Positions 1-8,893 of a stretch of 64,000 nt of DNA are shown here, one piece after another (positions within the stretch are counted from its first letter, which is position 1; every line of letters starts with the position of its first letter). Location of the stretch: NCBI RefSeq assembly GCF_003999255.1, contig NZ_CP034791.1:2210501-2274500 (forward strand). The letters run 5' to 3'. A model generated the notes under the pieces. The model searched no databases and was not told where the DNA came from. It worked only from the letters and a program-made list of their open reading frames with translations. This DNA is from Caldicellulosiruptor changbaiensis (GTDB lineage Bacteria > Bacillota > Thermoanaerobacteria > Caldicellulosiruptorales > Caldicellulosiruptoraceae). The position numbers and the translations under genes were made by a program.

Positions 1-932
1 TCATAAGCGAAAGAAAACTTCTTACCTTCTAACTTTCTAAGAAGTTGCTCAAATAGAAAAGTAATTAGTATCCAATCAATATACCTTTTATAATTTCTAA
101 ATCCCTTGAGCCTCACATTCTCAAGATTATATTCACCTTTTAATTTGCTAAATAGTCTTTCAATCTTTGTTCTCTGCTTGTATAGCTTTTTACCCTCTTC
201 AGTTTCTAAAAATCTTATGTTCTTGCTTCTAAAACTATTGCTAACATTGTTTTTATTTTTCATGTTTCTTTTGTTTATCCCAGCAACAAATTTAACTTTA
301 AGCTCATTTGCTATATTAAACCATCTGCTACAATCGTATCCCGCATCTGCTAATACAATCTCACAGCCAAAGCCCCATGCCCTATACAAAAGCTCTTCTT
401 GTCTTGAGTCATGTTCATTTGCCCCTGTTAAAATCCAGAAAAGTGGTATTACTTCTTCTTTACCTGTACACAAAAGATGTAATTTGTATCCCCTGAAAAA
501 TCCTATTGTAATATGTATACCTATTTTTGCTTCTGAATCATTTTTGGCACTTCTCAGCGGCGTAGAGTCTACTATCGCTATACTCATATCAGGTTCTATC
601 TTAGCTATTAATATGTCTTTTATATCTTGCATGTATTCTTTTTCTATTTTTCTTGACAACTTTGCAAAATATGAATAGTCCGGACTTTCTTCTATACCTA
701 CTACTTGCTTAAACTCTGTGTCTTGATTTATTCGATATTCTAATTCTCTGAAACTCTTTATCCCCTTTTTAACTTTATAAACCAAACAAGCTATTATCTG
801 AAACAGATTAAATTTCCTCGGTCGTCCCCTTCTATTTTGCTTTATCTTCCTCGATAAAACTTCAGTAACCTTTTTTATTACAAAAAGCAGCTTTAAAAAT
901 TTCTTATTTTGTGCTTTAATATTCTTAGTCAT
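1..932 (-). CDS. IS4/IS5-type DDE transposase, 3' end beyond window
   Basis: Transposase of an insertion sequence. About 310 codons are open from an ATG at 932 to the window edge, so the C-terminus is missing. The DDE residues are visible: first Asp in VDSTPLRSA (minus strand near 570), second in LADAGYD (near 345), and a Y-x2-R-x3-E-x6-K signature in YKQRTKIERLFSKLK (near 160), which is the mark of the IS4/IS5 transposase class. A basic, Lys/Arg-rich N-terminus precedes a RGRPRKF segment that resembles a DNA-binding tail. No frameshift or stop is seen, so the element may be active or recent. The exact IS family needs a database match. The gene has its own upstream hairpin at 939-993. Confidence 0.85.
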   Translation of the reverse strand, partial: MTKNIKAQNKKFLKLLFVIKKVTEVLSRKIKQNRRGRPRKFNLFQIIACLVYKVKKGIKSFRELEYRINQDTEFKQVVGIEESPDYSYFAKLSRKIEKEYMQDIKDILIAKIEPDMSIAIVDSTPLRSAKNDSEAKIGIHITIGFFRGYKLHLLCTGKEEVIPLFWILTGANEHDSRQEELLYRAWGFGCEIVLADAGYDCSRWFNIANELKVKFVAGINKRNMKNKNNVSNSFRSKNIRFLETEEGKKLYKQRTKIERLFSKLKGEYNLENVRLKGFRNYKRYIDWILITFLFEQLLRKLEGKKFSFAY

Positions 933-938
933 CTTTTT

Positions 939-1005
939 CCCCCTTGTGTTTTGTTGTGGTTTTCTCTTAAATTAAAATTATAACACAAGGGGGCTTTTTT
1001 CTTTT
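939..1005 (+). terminator. Inverted repeat with T-run at the IS 5' flank
   Basis: A perfect 12-bp inverted repeat (939-950 and 982-993) is followed on the plus strand by a run of T. It lies just upstream of the transposase start on the opposite strand. It can act as an intrinsic terminator that blocks transcription entering the element, and it may be close to the element's terminal repeat. The other end of the IS is outside the window, so the terminal repeats cannot be confirmed. Confidence 0.55.
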
Positions 1006-1754
1006 GTTACTATGTTTACTCTATATGGTTATTTCTTTTATTCAACAACCTCTTAAAAATTAATTTAAATACTTTTACTAAAAAAATATGCTCCCTTTTA
1101 ATCAAAAGTTTTGTCTCTTTATTGCTTACTAAAAGTAGAGCATATCAAACTTATCGTTTGTGGAAGTCCCTTTATTAATATTCAATATCTGAAACAACTA
1201 CATCAAAAGTAGCCACCGCTTCATCTTCTGTAATGGCTTTCTCAGAAAATACTCAAATAGGTTAAAGATAAGGTTACTTTTTAACTATTCTTGCATCTTT
1301 CCCGTATGTACAGAAAATTTTATTAATAGTTGCAAATTTAACTTTTAATTTTGTATTATTAGTTTTTTCTTGTTTTAATTTTTTCTGAAAAAACTAATTT
1401 AATATTTTTTGTTTCTTAAAATCTTTACATTAAATACCATTCTACTACTTTGTCGTTTGCTATTAACACTCATTTCTATTGTTGAAACATAATAAATTAG
1501 CTTTCTCCTAACTGAAAGATAAAAATAATTATTTTTTATAGAGCAATCTATAATTATTTGTTAGTTTATCACATTTGAAATTTTGAAAATTCAATTGTAA
1601 ATGGTTTATCATTAAAACTGTATTTTATTTCCAAATTCCTGTTATAACCTAACAGAATAATATTTTTTACACAATGTATTGATTTAGTTTAATATACTTA
1701 GATAGATATTTATACATTCTTACAGCATTGTTGTTAAATTACTGGTATATATTG
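1006..1754. other. Gene-poor AT-rich stretch
   Basis: About 750 bp between the IS and the next promoter. I see no convincing gene. One short minus-strand stub (about 1178-1240) reads EKAITEDEAVATFDVVVSDIEY then stop, which looks like the C-terminal end of a decayed gene. Its frame is closed by a stop just upstream. I cannot name a family for it. Confidence 0.4.
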
Positions 1755-1783
1755 TTGACTTCATCAATATTAGAGTATATAAT
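1755..1783 (+). promoter_or_regulatory. Sigma-A promoter for the secreted-protein/VanZ pair
   Basis: TTGACT at 1755-1760 and TATAAT at 1778-1783 with a 17-bp spacer. This is one of the best promoter matches in the window. It lies about 55 bp upstream of the next plus-strand gene. Confidence 0.7.
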
Positions 1784-1838
1784 AATAGCAACAAAAATTT
1801 TTTATAATAACTAAAAATAGAAAGGTGTGTGATTGCCA

Positions 1839-2279
1839 ATGTATAACAAGAAACAAGTATATCTTATTATTCTTACTTTAACTGCAATATTTTGCTTACC
1901 ATTAATGACCAACATTGTCTTTGCACTATCAAATAAATTAGACACTTATCAAGGAACAGGATTTACTGATGTCGGCAAAGAATCTGTTGACAGTTTTACA
2001 ATTACAAAAGGTGATTTTTATTGTTATCACAGAATAACTAAATCAACTCGATGGAATACTGGGACATATGCTGAAATGAAATTAACTCCTCTTAAAAAAG
2101 AATGGTTGGGATACAAGGCTGTAAGTAATAAAGCTCAAACAATTCAAGTTAGTCCAAATGATACATCATATTATACACTTCCATTTACTGAGCTTTCTGA
2201 CGGAACTTATAAAATATACTTCCAGTCCACTTATAAAGATAATGTAGATTTTGATGGTATTGTATATGACGATAAGTAA
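1839..2279 (+). CDS. Small secreted protein, unknown function
   Basis: About 146 residues. The N-terminus has a basic stretch (YNKK) followed by a hydrophobic core and a small-residue end (VFALS), which is a typical Sec signal peptide of about 28 residues. The mature part is polar and rich in Tyr, Thr and Lys, with no motif I recognise. It looks like a small beta-rich extracellular domain. ATG at 1839 is preferred (AAAGGTG 11 bp upstream). A TTG at 1833 in the same frame is possible but closer to the ribosome binding site. It is followed within 30 bp by a VanZ-like gene and is probably co-transcribed from the promoter at 1755. Confidence 0.7.
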   Translation: MYNKKQVYLIILTLTAIFCLPLMTNIVFALSNKLDTYQGTGFTDVGKESVDSFTITKGDFYCYHRITKSTRWNTGTYAEMKLTPLKKEWLGYKAVSNKAQTIQVSPNDTSYYTLPFTELSDGTYKIYFQSTYKDNVDFDGIVYDDK

Positions 2280-2307
2280 TATTAGAAATTTTAGCAGGGG
2301 GACCATT

Positions 2308-2895
2308 ATGAAACTTAAAGAAATCTTAAAAAATGCATTTATAGTTATATGTTCTCTTGTTTTGTCAATGTTTTTATGTTATTATGTTTTAGATGATATC
2401 TGGTTACATTTTTCAATTGAAGCATTTAGCTTTATATTTTTGAGAGTTTTTGTAGCTATTTTATTGTTTTCTCTCTTGCATCTTATATTTAACGGAAAAT
2501 TATATTATTTCATGTTAGATATTTTATTTACCAGTTATATTGTTTTAGTTATTTCGCTTAGCTTTTTCCGGATAAGCAGATCAGAACATTACATCAACTT
2601 TAATTTAAATGAAATAATTAATTATAGTTTATCTCAAATAATTGAAAACTTCATTTTGTATTTGCCAGCTGGTTTTTACCTTTCTTTTAGAATAAAAAAT
2701 AAACCAAAAATCACAATTTTTATTTTTTTAGTATGTATTATAGTAGTTGAATTGTTACAGTTTTTAACAAAAAGGGGTGTATTTGATATTTTAGACATTA
2801 TAATTAATTTACTTGGTTATCTTACAGGAATCTTGATATTCAACATACCCCAAATAAAAAACTTTTTTAATAACAAAAAAAGACCAGCTAATTAA
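2308..2895 (+). CDS. VanZ-like family membrane protein
   Basis: 195 residues with about five membrane segments. The C-terminal half carries the VanZ-like pattern: a membrane segment with LPAGFYLSF, then VVELLQFLTKRGVFDILDII and a final hydrophobic LLGYLTGILIF. VanZ relatives are membrane proteins. The founder gives low-level teicoplanin resistance, but most members have no known role. The frame is open further upstream, but ATG 2308 is chosen because AGCAGGGGGA lies directly before it, and an earlier start would overlap the previous gene. Probably cotranscribed with the secreted protein. Confidence 0.75.
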   Translation: MKLKEILKNAFIVICSLVLSMFLCYYVLDDIWLHFSIEAFSFIFLRVFVAILLFSLLHLIFNGKLYYFMLDILFTSYIVLVISLSFFRISRSEHYINFNLNEIINYSLSQIIENFILYLPAGFYLSFRIKNKPKITIFIFLVCIIVVELLQFLTKRGVFDILDIIINLLGYLTGILIFNIPQIKNFFNNKKRPAN

Positions 2896-2901
2896 AAGCA
2901 A

Positions 2902-3066
2902 GAGGTTTTTAAAAAATTTTGAATATATTTTTTACCGCAGAACAATACTCTTCGCAATATTTCTGAACCTCTTTTTGATATTTTGTTCTTCGTGCCAACA
3001 AATTGCCATGATTGAACTACCGAGAGGGTTAAACCAAAATATGCAACTAATTTGTTTTGTAAGCAA
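2902..3066 (-). pseudogene. IS110-family transposase relic
   Basis: On the minus strand a frame reads KLVAYFGLTLSVVQSWQFVG, then TKNKISKRGSEILRRVLF. This matches the well-conserved C-terminal IS116/IS110/IS902 domain (usual form: AYaGLdPsv.qSG.f.GtknkISKRGs..LRraL). Only about 50 residues survive, stop codons lie just upstream, and no start exists. It marks an old insertion between the VanZ-like gene and the ilv operon. Confidence 0.75.
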
Positions 3067-3125
3067 TCAATTCATCGTTAAAATGATAATATTGACAACA
3101 ATCTTTTTGGATATTTAATAGTTAA

Positions 3126-3175
3126 AAGAGGGGCTTTTCAAATTTTTTGTGAAAAGCCCCTCTTATCTTTATTTT
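3126..3175 (+). terminator. Strong hairpin terminator
   Basis: A perfect 15-bp stem (3126-3140 with 3150-3164) encloses a short T-rich loop, followed by a T-rich tract. It lies between the plus-strand VanZ region and the minus-strand ilv operon. The other strand also ends in a short T-run, so it could serve both. Confidence 0.7.
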
Positions 3176-3476
3176 TATTTTGAACTTGATTTTCTAACTT
3201 TACATTTTAATGTATTTATTCTTTTTTGTATTTGTATGTTATTATTGTGTTTAAATATAATAAATATAAAACAAATAAGAATACTGCTATCTCATTAAAA
3301 GTACTTTTTTCAAGTCAAATTAATCTATAATTCCCAAAACCAAAAAGATAAAAAATACCGGTAATATAATATTCTACCATTCTTCTCCTACCTTATTATT
3401 TTTTGATATATTTCCGCGCTATAATAATTAATACAAAAAACGCTGTAAAAAATCATACTCCATTTATTGGTCTTTT
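3165..3476. other. Intergenic, no gene seen
   Basis: About 310 bp of AT-rich sequence downstream of ilvB. I see no coding frame and no clear terminator directly after ilvB, other than the hairpin at 3126-3164. Confidence 0.5.
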
Positions 3477-5135
3477 CTAATCAATAATCTCATCAATTGG
3501 CGCACCGGGTGGGACAATTGGCAGCGCTTTTTCGTCCTTGTCAATTACAAAGTCAATTACAGTTGGTCTTCCTGCCTCTAACGCTTTTAAAATAGCCCCG
3601 TCAACCTCATCTGGTGATGTAACTCTTATGCCAAGTGCACCGTATGCATCTGCAAGCTTTACAAAATCTGGTGGCCTGTCAAGGGTTGTTTGAGAAAATC
3701 TTTTTCCATAGAAAAGGTCCTGCCACTGGCGAACCATGCCCAACACACCATTGTTAAGCAGTGCAACTATCACAGGAATGTTGTAGTGAACAGCTGTTGC
3801 AAGCTCGCCACAGTTCATTCTAAAACTTCCATCTCCTGCAATATCAATTACTACTTTGTCTGGTCTTGCTATCTTTGCTCCAATTGCTGCACCAAAACCA
3901 TAACCCATTGTACCAAGACCACCTGAAGAAATAAACTGTCTTGGCCTTTGGTATTTGTAAAACTGTGCTGCCCAAATCTGGTTTTGTCCAACCTCTGTTG
4001 TGATTATTGCATCGTTGTTGGTAAGAGCAGAAATTCTCTCAACAACATACTGTGGATGAAGCTTGCCATCTTGAGGATAGCTCAAAGGATAGTTTTTCTT
4101 CCATTCATAAATCATCTCTATCCAGTCTGTGTTAGTCTTCTTCTGTACATTTTCAACCAAGATTTTCAATATCTGCTTTACATCACCAATCAAGGCAATA
4201 TCTGTGCTCACATTCTTGTCTATTTCAGCAGGGTCAATGTCTATGTGAATAATCTTGGCATTTGGCGCAAACCTGTCTACCTTGCTTATTACTCTGTCTG
4301 AAAACCTCGCACCAATAGCAATCAAAAGGTCACAGTGTGAAACTGCATAGTTAGAAGCACGACTTCCATGCATTCCAACAAGCCCTGTATAGTTTGGATG
4401 AGTTGATGGGAATCCACCAACACCCATCAAAGTTGTTGCAACTGGCGCATTTATCTTTTCTGCAAATTGAATGAGCTCTTCTGATGCCTCTGACGAAATA
4501 ACCCCTCCGCCTGAGCAGATAAAAGGTCTTTGACTTGAATTTATAAGCTCAATCGCTTTTTCTATCTCTTCTTGTGTTGCAAAAACCTTTTTCCTAATTT
4601 TCTTTGGCTCCTTTCTCTCATATTCAGCATACTGCGCAGTAACATCCTTGCATACGTCAACCAAAACAGGTCCCGGTCTTCCACTTTGCGCAATTTCAAA
4701 TGCACGTCGAATGGTATCGGCTAAAACATTTACATCTTTTACAATAAAATTGTGCTTTGTAATTGGCATAGTAATACCTGTTATATCAACCTCTTGGAAC
4801 GAGTCTTTGCCAAGCAAGTTTGTTGGCACCTGACCTGTTATTGCAACAACTGGTACTGAGTCCATGTAGGCTGTTGCAATACCTGTAACAATATTTGTAG
4901 CACCGGGGCCTGAGGTTGTAAACACAACCCCAACCTTGCCAGATGCTCTTGCATACCCGTCTGCAGCATGGGAGGCGTGCTGTTCGTGCGATGTCAAATA
5001 GTGTTTTATCTCATTTTGATGTTTATAAAGCGCATCGTAGATATTCAGGGCAGCACCACCAGGATATCCAAATACCTCTTTTACCCCTTGTTCTTTTAAA
5101 CACTCAATAATAATCTCTGCACCTGTCAGCTTCAA
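3477..5135 (-). CDS. ilvB: Acetolactate synthase, large (catalytic) subunit
   Basis: Thiamine-diphosphate enzyme that condenses two pyruvates (or pyruvate and 2-oxobutyrate) in valine, leucine and isoleucine synthesis. 552 residues, normal for the family. The N-terminal domain has EVFGYPGGA and the catalytic-Glu segment HEQHASHAADGYARASG. The C-terminal ThDP-binding motif GDGSFRMNCGEL runs to LLNN near residue 435-460. The start is TTG, with GGGGGTTGTGG upstream. It is the last gene of an ilvE-ilvD-ilvB operon, 27 bp after ilvD. No ilvN regulatory subunit or ilvC follows, which is unusual for a biosynthetic AHAS. They may lie elsewhere. Confidence 0.93.
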   Translation of the reverse strand: MKLTGAEIIIECLKEQGVKEVFGYPGGAALNIYDALYKHQNEIKHYLTSHEQHASHAADGYARASGKVGVVFTTSGPGATNIVTGIATAYMDSVPVVAITGQVPTNLLGKDSFQEVDITGITMPITKHNFIVKDVNVLADTIRRAFEIAQSGRPGPVLVDVCKDVTAQYAEYERKEPKKIRKKVFATQEEIEKAIELINSSQRPFICSGGGVISSEASEELIQFAEKINAPVATTLMGVGGFPSTHPNYTGLVGMHGSRASNYAVSHCDLLIAIGARFSDRVISKVDRFAPNAKIIHIDIDPAEIDKNVSTDIALIGDVKQILKILVENVQKKTNTDWIEMIYEWKKNYPLSYPQDGKLHPQYVVERISALTNNDAIITTEVGQNQIWAAQFYKYQRPRQFISSGGLGTMGYGFGAAIGAKIARPDKVVIDIAGDGSFRMNCGELATAVHYNIPVIVALLNNGVLGMVRQWQDLFYGKRFSQTTLDRPPDFVKLADAYGALGIRVTSPDEVDGAILKALEAGRPTVIDFVIDKDEKALPIVPPGAPIDEIID

Positions 5136-5162
5136 AATACCACAACCCCCAAACCAAGATTT

Positions 5163-6821
5163 TTATTCAAGTATAGCACCAGTTGACGCTGACCTTACAA
5201 GTTTTGAGTATCTGTAAAGATACCCCTTTTTCACTTTTGGCTCAAATGGCCCAAGACTTTCAAGTCTTCTTTTTATTTCTTCTTCAGGCACCTCTAAGGT
5301 AAGAGTTTTATTTTCTATGTCAATCGAGATGATATCTCCATCTTGCACAGCTGCAATCGGACCTCTCTCTGCTGCCTCTGGTGATACATGGCCAAAACAA
5401 GCGCCTCGTGTTGCACCAGAAAACCTTCCATCGGTGATGAGTGCAACATCTTCAATTAGTCCAACACCTGCCAAAGCTGATGTCGGTGAGAGCATCTCTC
5501 TCATCCCCGGTCCGCCTTTGGGACCTTCGTATCTTATAACAATCACATCGCCCTTTTGAATTTTCCCTTTCAAGATTGCTTCAAACACCTCTTCACCGCT
5601 TTCAAACACGCGCGCAGGTCCTCTGTGCTTCATTAGCTTTGGCGGCACAGCACTTTTCTTGACAACAGCACCATCTGGTGCAAGGTTGCCTCTTACAATC
5701 ACAAGCCCGCCTGTTTCAGAATATGGATTGCCGATTGGCCTGATTACATTGTAATCTTTAACTTTTGCATCTTTGATATTCTCTCCCACAGTTTTCCCTG
5801 TAACTGTCAAAAGATTCAAATGAATCAAACCTTTTTTAGAAAGCTCATTCATAACAGCTTGAACGCCGCCCGCAAAGTAAAGGTCTTCGATGTGGTAATG
5901 CCCTGCTGGTGAAAGTTTGCAAAGGTTTGGTGTTCTGTCACTGATGTCATTTATAATATCAAGGTTTAGCTTAATACCAACCTCATTTGCTATTGCAGGA
6001 AGGTGCAAAATGGTGTTTGTTGACCCACCAAGCGCCATATCAACTGTCAAGGCATTTTCAAATGCCTCAATTGTTAAAATATCAGATGGTTTTATGTCTC
6101 TTTCTACAAGCTCAACTATCTTCATCCCGGCTATTTTAGCAAGGCGGATTCGTGCTGCCATCACAGCCGGAATTGTGCCATTCCCAGGAAGAGCCATTCC
6201 AAGTACTTCGCTCAAACAGTTCATTGTGTTTGCTGTGAACATGCCAGAACAAGAACCACAACCAGGGCATGCATTCTCTTCCAGAGCAAAAAGCTCCTCA
6301 TCGGTAATCTTGCCAGCAGAGTACGCACCTACTGCTTCAAACACAGAATTCAAATCACATACCTTATTATCTACCTTGCCAGCAAGCATTGGACCGCCGC
6401 TTATAAGTATGCTTGGGATATTCACTCTTGCTGCAGCCATCAGCATTCCTGGTACAATCTTGTCGCAGTTTGGAATCAAGACCATGCCATCAAACTGATG
6501 TGCCATTACCATTGCTTCAATTGAGTCTGCAATCAGTTCTCTTGTGATGAGAGAATACTTCATTCCAATATGACCCATTGCAATTCCATCACACACACCA
6601 ATTACGTTAAACTCTATAGGTGTTGCACCTGCAAGTCTGATACCTGCTTTTACTGCCTCTGCAATCTTGTCAAGGTGAATATGCCCAGGAACCACTTCGT
6701 TCCATGAATTTACAACAGCAATCAAAGGCCTTTTGAGTTCTTCATCTGTATATCCCATTGCCTTGAAAAGCGAGCGCTGAGGCGCTTTTTCAAAACCTTT
6801 TTTTACAATGTCACTCCTCAT
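5163..6821 (-). CDS. ilvD: Dihydroxy-acid dehydratase
   Basis: Dehydrates 2,3-dihydroxy-isovalerate and 2,3-dihydroxy-3-methylvalerate to the 2-keto acids. 552 residues, full length. Iron-sulfur ligand cysteines sit in [10 protein letters not shown] (near residue 120) and in [20 protein letters not shown] (near residue 190). The C-terminal [20 protein letters not shown] motif is intact. AAGGAGCTG lies before the ATG. It is 30 bp downstream of ilvE in the same operon. Confidence 0.95.
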   Translation of the reverse strand: MRSDIVKKGFEKAPQRSLFKAMGYTDEELKRPLIAVVNSWNEVVPGHIHLDKIAEAVKAGIRLAGATPIEFNVIGVCDGIAMGHIGMKYSLITRELIADSIEAMVMAHQFDGMVLIPNCDKIVPGMLMAAARVNIPSILISGGPMLAGKVDNKVCDLNSVFEAVGAYSAGKITDEELFALEENACPGCGSCSGMFTANTMNCLSEVLGMALPGNGTIPAVMAARIRLAKIAGMKIVELVERDIKPSDILTIEAFENALTVDMALGGSTNTILHLPAIANEVGIKLNLDIINDISDRTPNLCKLSPAGHYHIEDLYFAGGVQAVMNELSKKGLIHLNLLTVTGKTVGENIKDAKVKDYNVIRPIGNPYSETGGLVIVRGNLAPDGAVVKKSAVPPKLMKHRGPARVFESGEEVFEAILKGKIQKGDVIVIRYEGPKGGPGMREMLSPTSALAGVGLIEDVALITDGRFSGATRGACFGHVSPEAAERGPIAAVQDGDIISIDIENKTLTLEVPEEEIKRRLESLGPFEPKVKKGYLYRYSKLVRSASTGAILE

Positions 6822-6851
6822 TATTTTTCACAGCTCCTTTAAAAGAATACT

Positions 6852-7733
6852 TTAGTCATATATATCAACACCATCAACAAGTGTAAGTTTTTTGAATTCT
6901 TCCATTAGTTTTTTTGTAATCGGTCCGACCTCACCATTGCCTATTTTTCTTCCATCAACCTCTGTGACTGCTATAACCTCTGCTGCCGTGCCCGTAAAGA
7001 AACACTCATCTGCATTGTAAAGGTTAAATAGTGTGAACACTTTTTCATACACAGGAATACCAAGATCTTTTGCAAGTTTCATCACAGTTCTTCTTGTAAT
7101 ACCATCCAAAGCTCCAAGGTAAACAGGTGGTGTGATAAGCTCGCCATCCTTTACAATGAAGATATTATCACCCGTGCACTCTGTAACATAACCATCTTGT
7201 GTGAGCATTATAGCCTCTGGTACACCTGCCATGTTTGCCTCAATCTTTGCTAAGATGTTATTTAGATAGTTCAATGACTTTATCTGAGGGTCTAAACACT
7301 GAGGACTATTCCTTCTTGTTGAAGCAGTAATAACCTTCATTCCCTTTTCATACATTTCCTGTGGATATAAAACAATTGAGTCAGCAATGATGACAATTGT
7401 CGGTTTTGGACATTTAGTGGGTGAGAGGCCTAAATCACCAACACCGCGTGACACAACAAGCCTTATATACCCATCTTTTATGTTATTAACTCTGCATGTC
7501 TTCTTTAAAGCCTCAATTATCTCTTCCTTTGATATTGGAATTTCCATGTAAATAGCCTTTGCTGCTTGATACAGCCTGTCCACATGTTCTTTACATTTAA
7601 AAATCTTTCCGTTGTAAACTCTTATTCCTTCAAACACCCCATCGCCATACAAAAACCCATGGTCAAACACTGATACTTTTGCCTCTGATTTTTTATAAAA
7701 CTCCCCATCGATGTATATTAGTTTTTCTTCCAT
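6852..7733 (-). CDS. ilvE: Branched-chain amino acid aminotransferase
   Basis: Class IV PLP aminotransferase that makes valine, leucine and isoleucine from their keto acids. 293 residues. Features include YGDGVFEGIRVYNGKIFK near the N-terminus, the PLP-Lys region SLNYLNNILAK (around residue 155), the EATECTGD-like element YVTECTGDNIF, and the C-terminal FFTGTAAEVIAVTEVDGRKIG. The start at 7733 is chosen because AGGGGGA lies 9 bp upstream. An in-frame ATG 24 bp earlier would place this ribosome binding site inside the gene. First gene of the ilvE-ilvD-ilvB operon. I see no T-box leader upstream. Confidence 0.93.
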   Translation of the reverse strand: MEEKLIYIDGEFYKKSEAKVSVFDHGFLYGDGVFEGIRVYNGKIFKCKEHVDRLYQAAKAIYMEIPISKEEIIEALKKTCRVNNIKDGYIRLVVSRGVGDLGLSPTKCPKPTIVIIADSIVLYPQEMYEKGMKVITASTRRNSPQCLDPQIKSLNYLNNILAKIEANMAGVPEAIMLTQDGYVTECTGDNIFIVKDGELITPPVYLGALDGITRRTVMKLAKDLGIPVYEKVFTLFNLYNADECFFTGTAAEVIAVTEVDGRKIGNGEVGPITKKLMEEFKKLTLVDGVDIYD

Positions 7734-7948
7734 CGGAACATTTCCCCCTATGTGCATTATTAATTTTTTCAGGAAAAACTAAAAGATGATTAATTATTTA
7801 TTGTATAACACTTAAAAACTTATGTCGACATGTTTTTTTGTACCACTTTGCATTTTTTTAATGATTTTTTCTTCTGAGAAGAGACTACATAAAAAGTTGA
7901 AGTTATTTTTATACATTATACCTAAGAGAAATTAGAAAGACAATAACA

Positions 7949-7977
7949 AAAAAGAAAAAGACCTCAAAACTGAGGTC
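7949..7977 (-). terminator. Terminator of the peptidase gene
   Basis: GACCTCA-loop-TGAGGTC hairpin at 7960-7977, followed on the minus strand by a T-rich run. It lies 11 bp after the peptidase stop. Confidence 0.75.
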
Positions 7978-7987
7978 CTAAAAAGCT

Positions 7988-8710
7988 TTACTGCACACAT
8001 TCTAAAATTCTGCACATCCACTTGTACGTCTCGACAACCTCATCCAACACTGCATATTCAGATGGGGTGTGAGGATTGTAATAACCAACAGAAAGACAAA
8101 AGCTGCTTATTCCAAACCTGTCAGCGATGTATCTTATATCGGCAATGTGAGGACTTTTTTCTTTCTTTGCTGGAATTCCTAAACTTTTGCCTATTTCAAT
8201 TACCTTGTCAATGCATTCTTTCTTAAAACATACATCTTTGCCACCATAGCTGCAGACAACATCGCCAAAACCCCGTCTGTCAAGGCCAATCACAAGATTT
8301 ACACCTTTGAAAAACTCTGGATGGTTTTCAATGAAAAATATTACTCCTCTATGTTCGTCTTCGCAGGAAGTTGTGAGGAGAAATTTGAACTGGTAGTGGG
8401 TAAATCTCAAAAGAGCCAAAATGATTGCAATTCCGCATCTGTCATCAGCGCCTATTGGTCTTGTACCGTTTCCTTCAATTCTATCCGTTTTTTCATCGTA
8501 AACTACTTCCATCATCCAGTTTTTGCCCATCTCTTCACTTCCTACAGAGTCAAGATGGGCATTTAAAAGTACTTTTGGATTTTTTCCTCTTTCACCAAAT
8601 AGATTGTTTTGCTTGTCATCATCATAGAAAACCAGCATCTCACTCAGTTCATTTTCTACAAACTCTTTCAGCTCTTCCTCTTTGCCAGGGTAGGACTCTA
8701 TCGCGCACAT
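7988..8710 (-). CDS. Single-domain zinc metallopeptidase (M20/M28/M42-like)
   Basis: 240 residues from the first usable ATG. The co-catalytic zinc ligands and catalytic acids are recognisable: HLDS (about residue 52), GADDRCG (bridging Asp), SCEDEHRG (Glu pair), GLDRRGFGD, and a late His in NPHTPSEYAV. The lid/dimerisation domain of typical M20 enzymes is absent. Substrate unknown; an aminopeptidase or carboxypeptidase role is likely. The frame stays open for about 30 codons above the ATG and reads like a family N-terminus (RDYIRSLLLKMCAIESYPGKE) but contains no ATG, GTG or TTG, so the true start is unclear. Monocistronic, with its own terminator. Confidence 0.75.
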   Translation of the reverse strand: MCAIESYPGKEEELKEFVENELSEMLVFYDDDKQNNLFGERGKNPKVLLNAHLDSVGSEEMGKNWMMEVVYDEKTDRIEGNGTRPIGADDRCGIAIILALLRFTHYQFKFLLTTSCEDEHRGVIFFIENHPEFFKGVNLVIGLDRRGFGDVVCSYGGKDVCFKKECIDKVIEIGKSLGIPAKKEKSPHIADIRYIADRFGISSFCLSVGYYNPHTPSEYAVLDEVVETYKWMCRILECVQ

Positions 8711-8832
8711 CTTTAAAAGAAGTGACCTTATATAATCTCTTACCCCTCGGACATGGCATGGTACCTTCTTAAATGTTTCTTTATTTTTATTATATCACTT
8801 TTTTGGTGAGAATATATAAAAATTTTTCATGG

Positions 8833-8864
8833 AAAACTAAAAAAACCATGGGATTCGCCCATGG
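8833..8864 (-). terminator. Terminator of the dehydratase-activase operon
   Basis: CCATGGG-CGAAT-CCCATGG hairpin (8846-8864) with a T-run on the minus strand, about 30 bp after the activase stop. Confidence 0.75.
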
Positions 8865-8893
8865 CTGGGAAAATATTTTATTGAGAAAATATT

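Noticed and set aside
1178-1362. Short minus-strand coding-like stubs (EKAITEDEAVATFDVVVSDIEY and a Lys-rich frame up to 1362)
   Set aside because: No start, closed by stops, and no recognisable family. Mentioned only as possible debris.
3690-4301. Plus-strand open frames inside ilvB
   Set aside because: They are antisense shadows of a well-conserved gene, have no ribosome binding site and no protein-like composition.
7734-7948. T-box or leader attenuator for ilvE
   Set aside because: No T-box consensus, no specifier-loop pattern and no terminator directly before ilvE.
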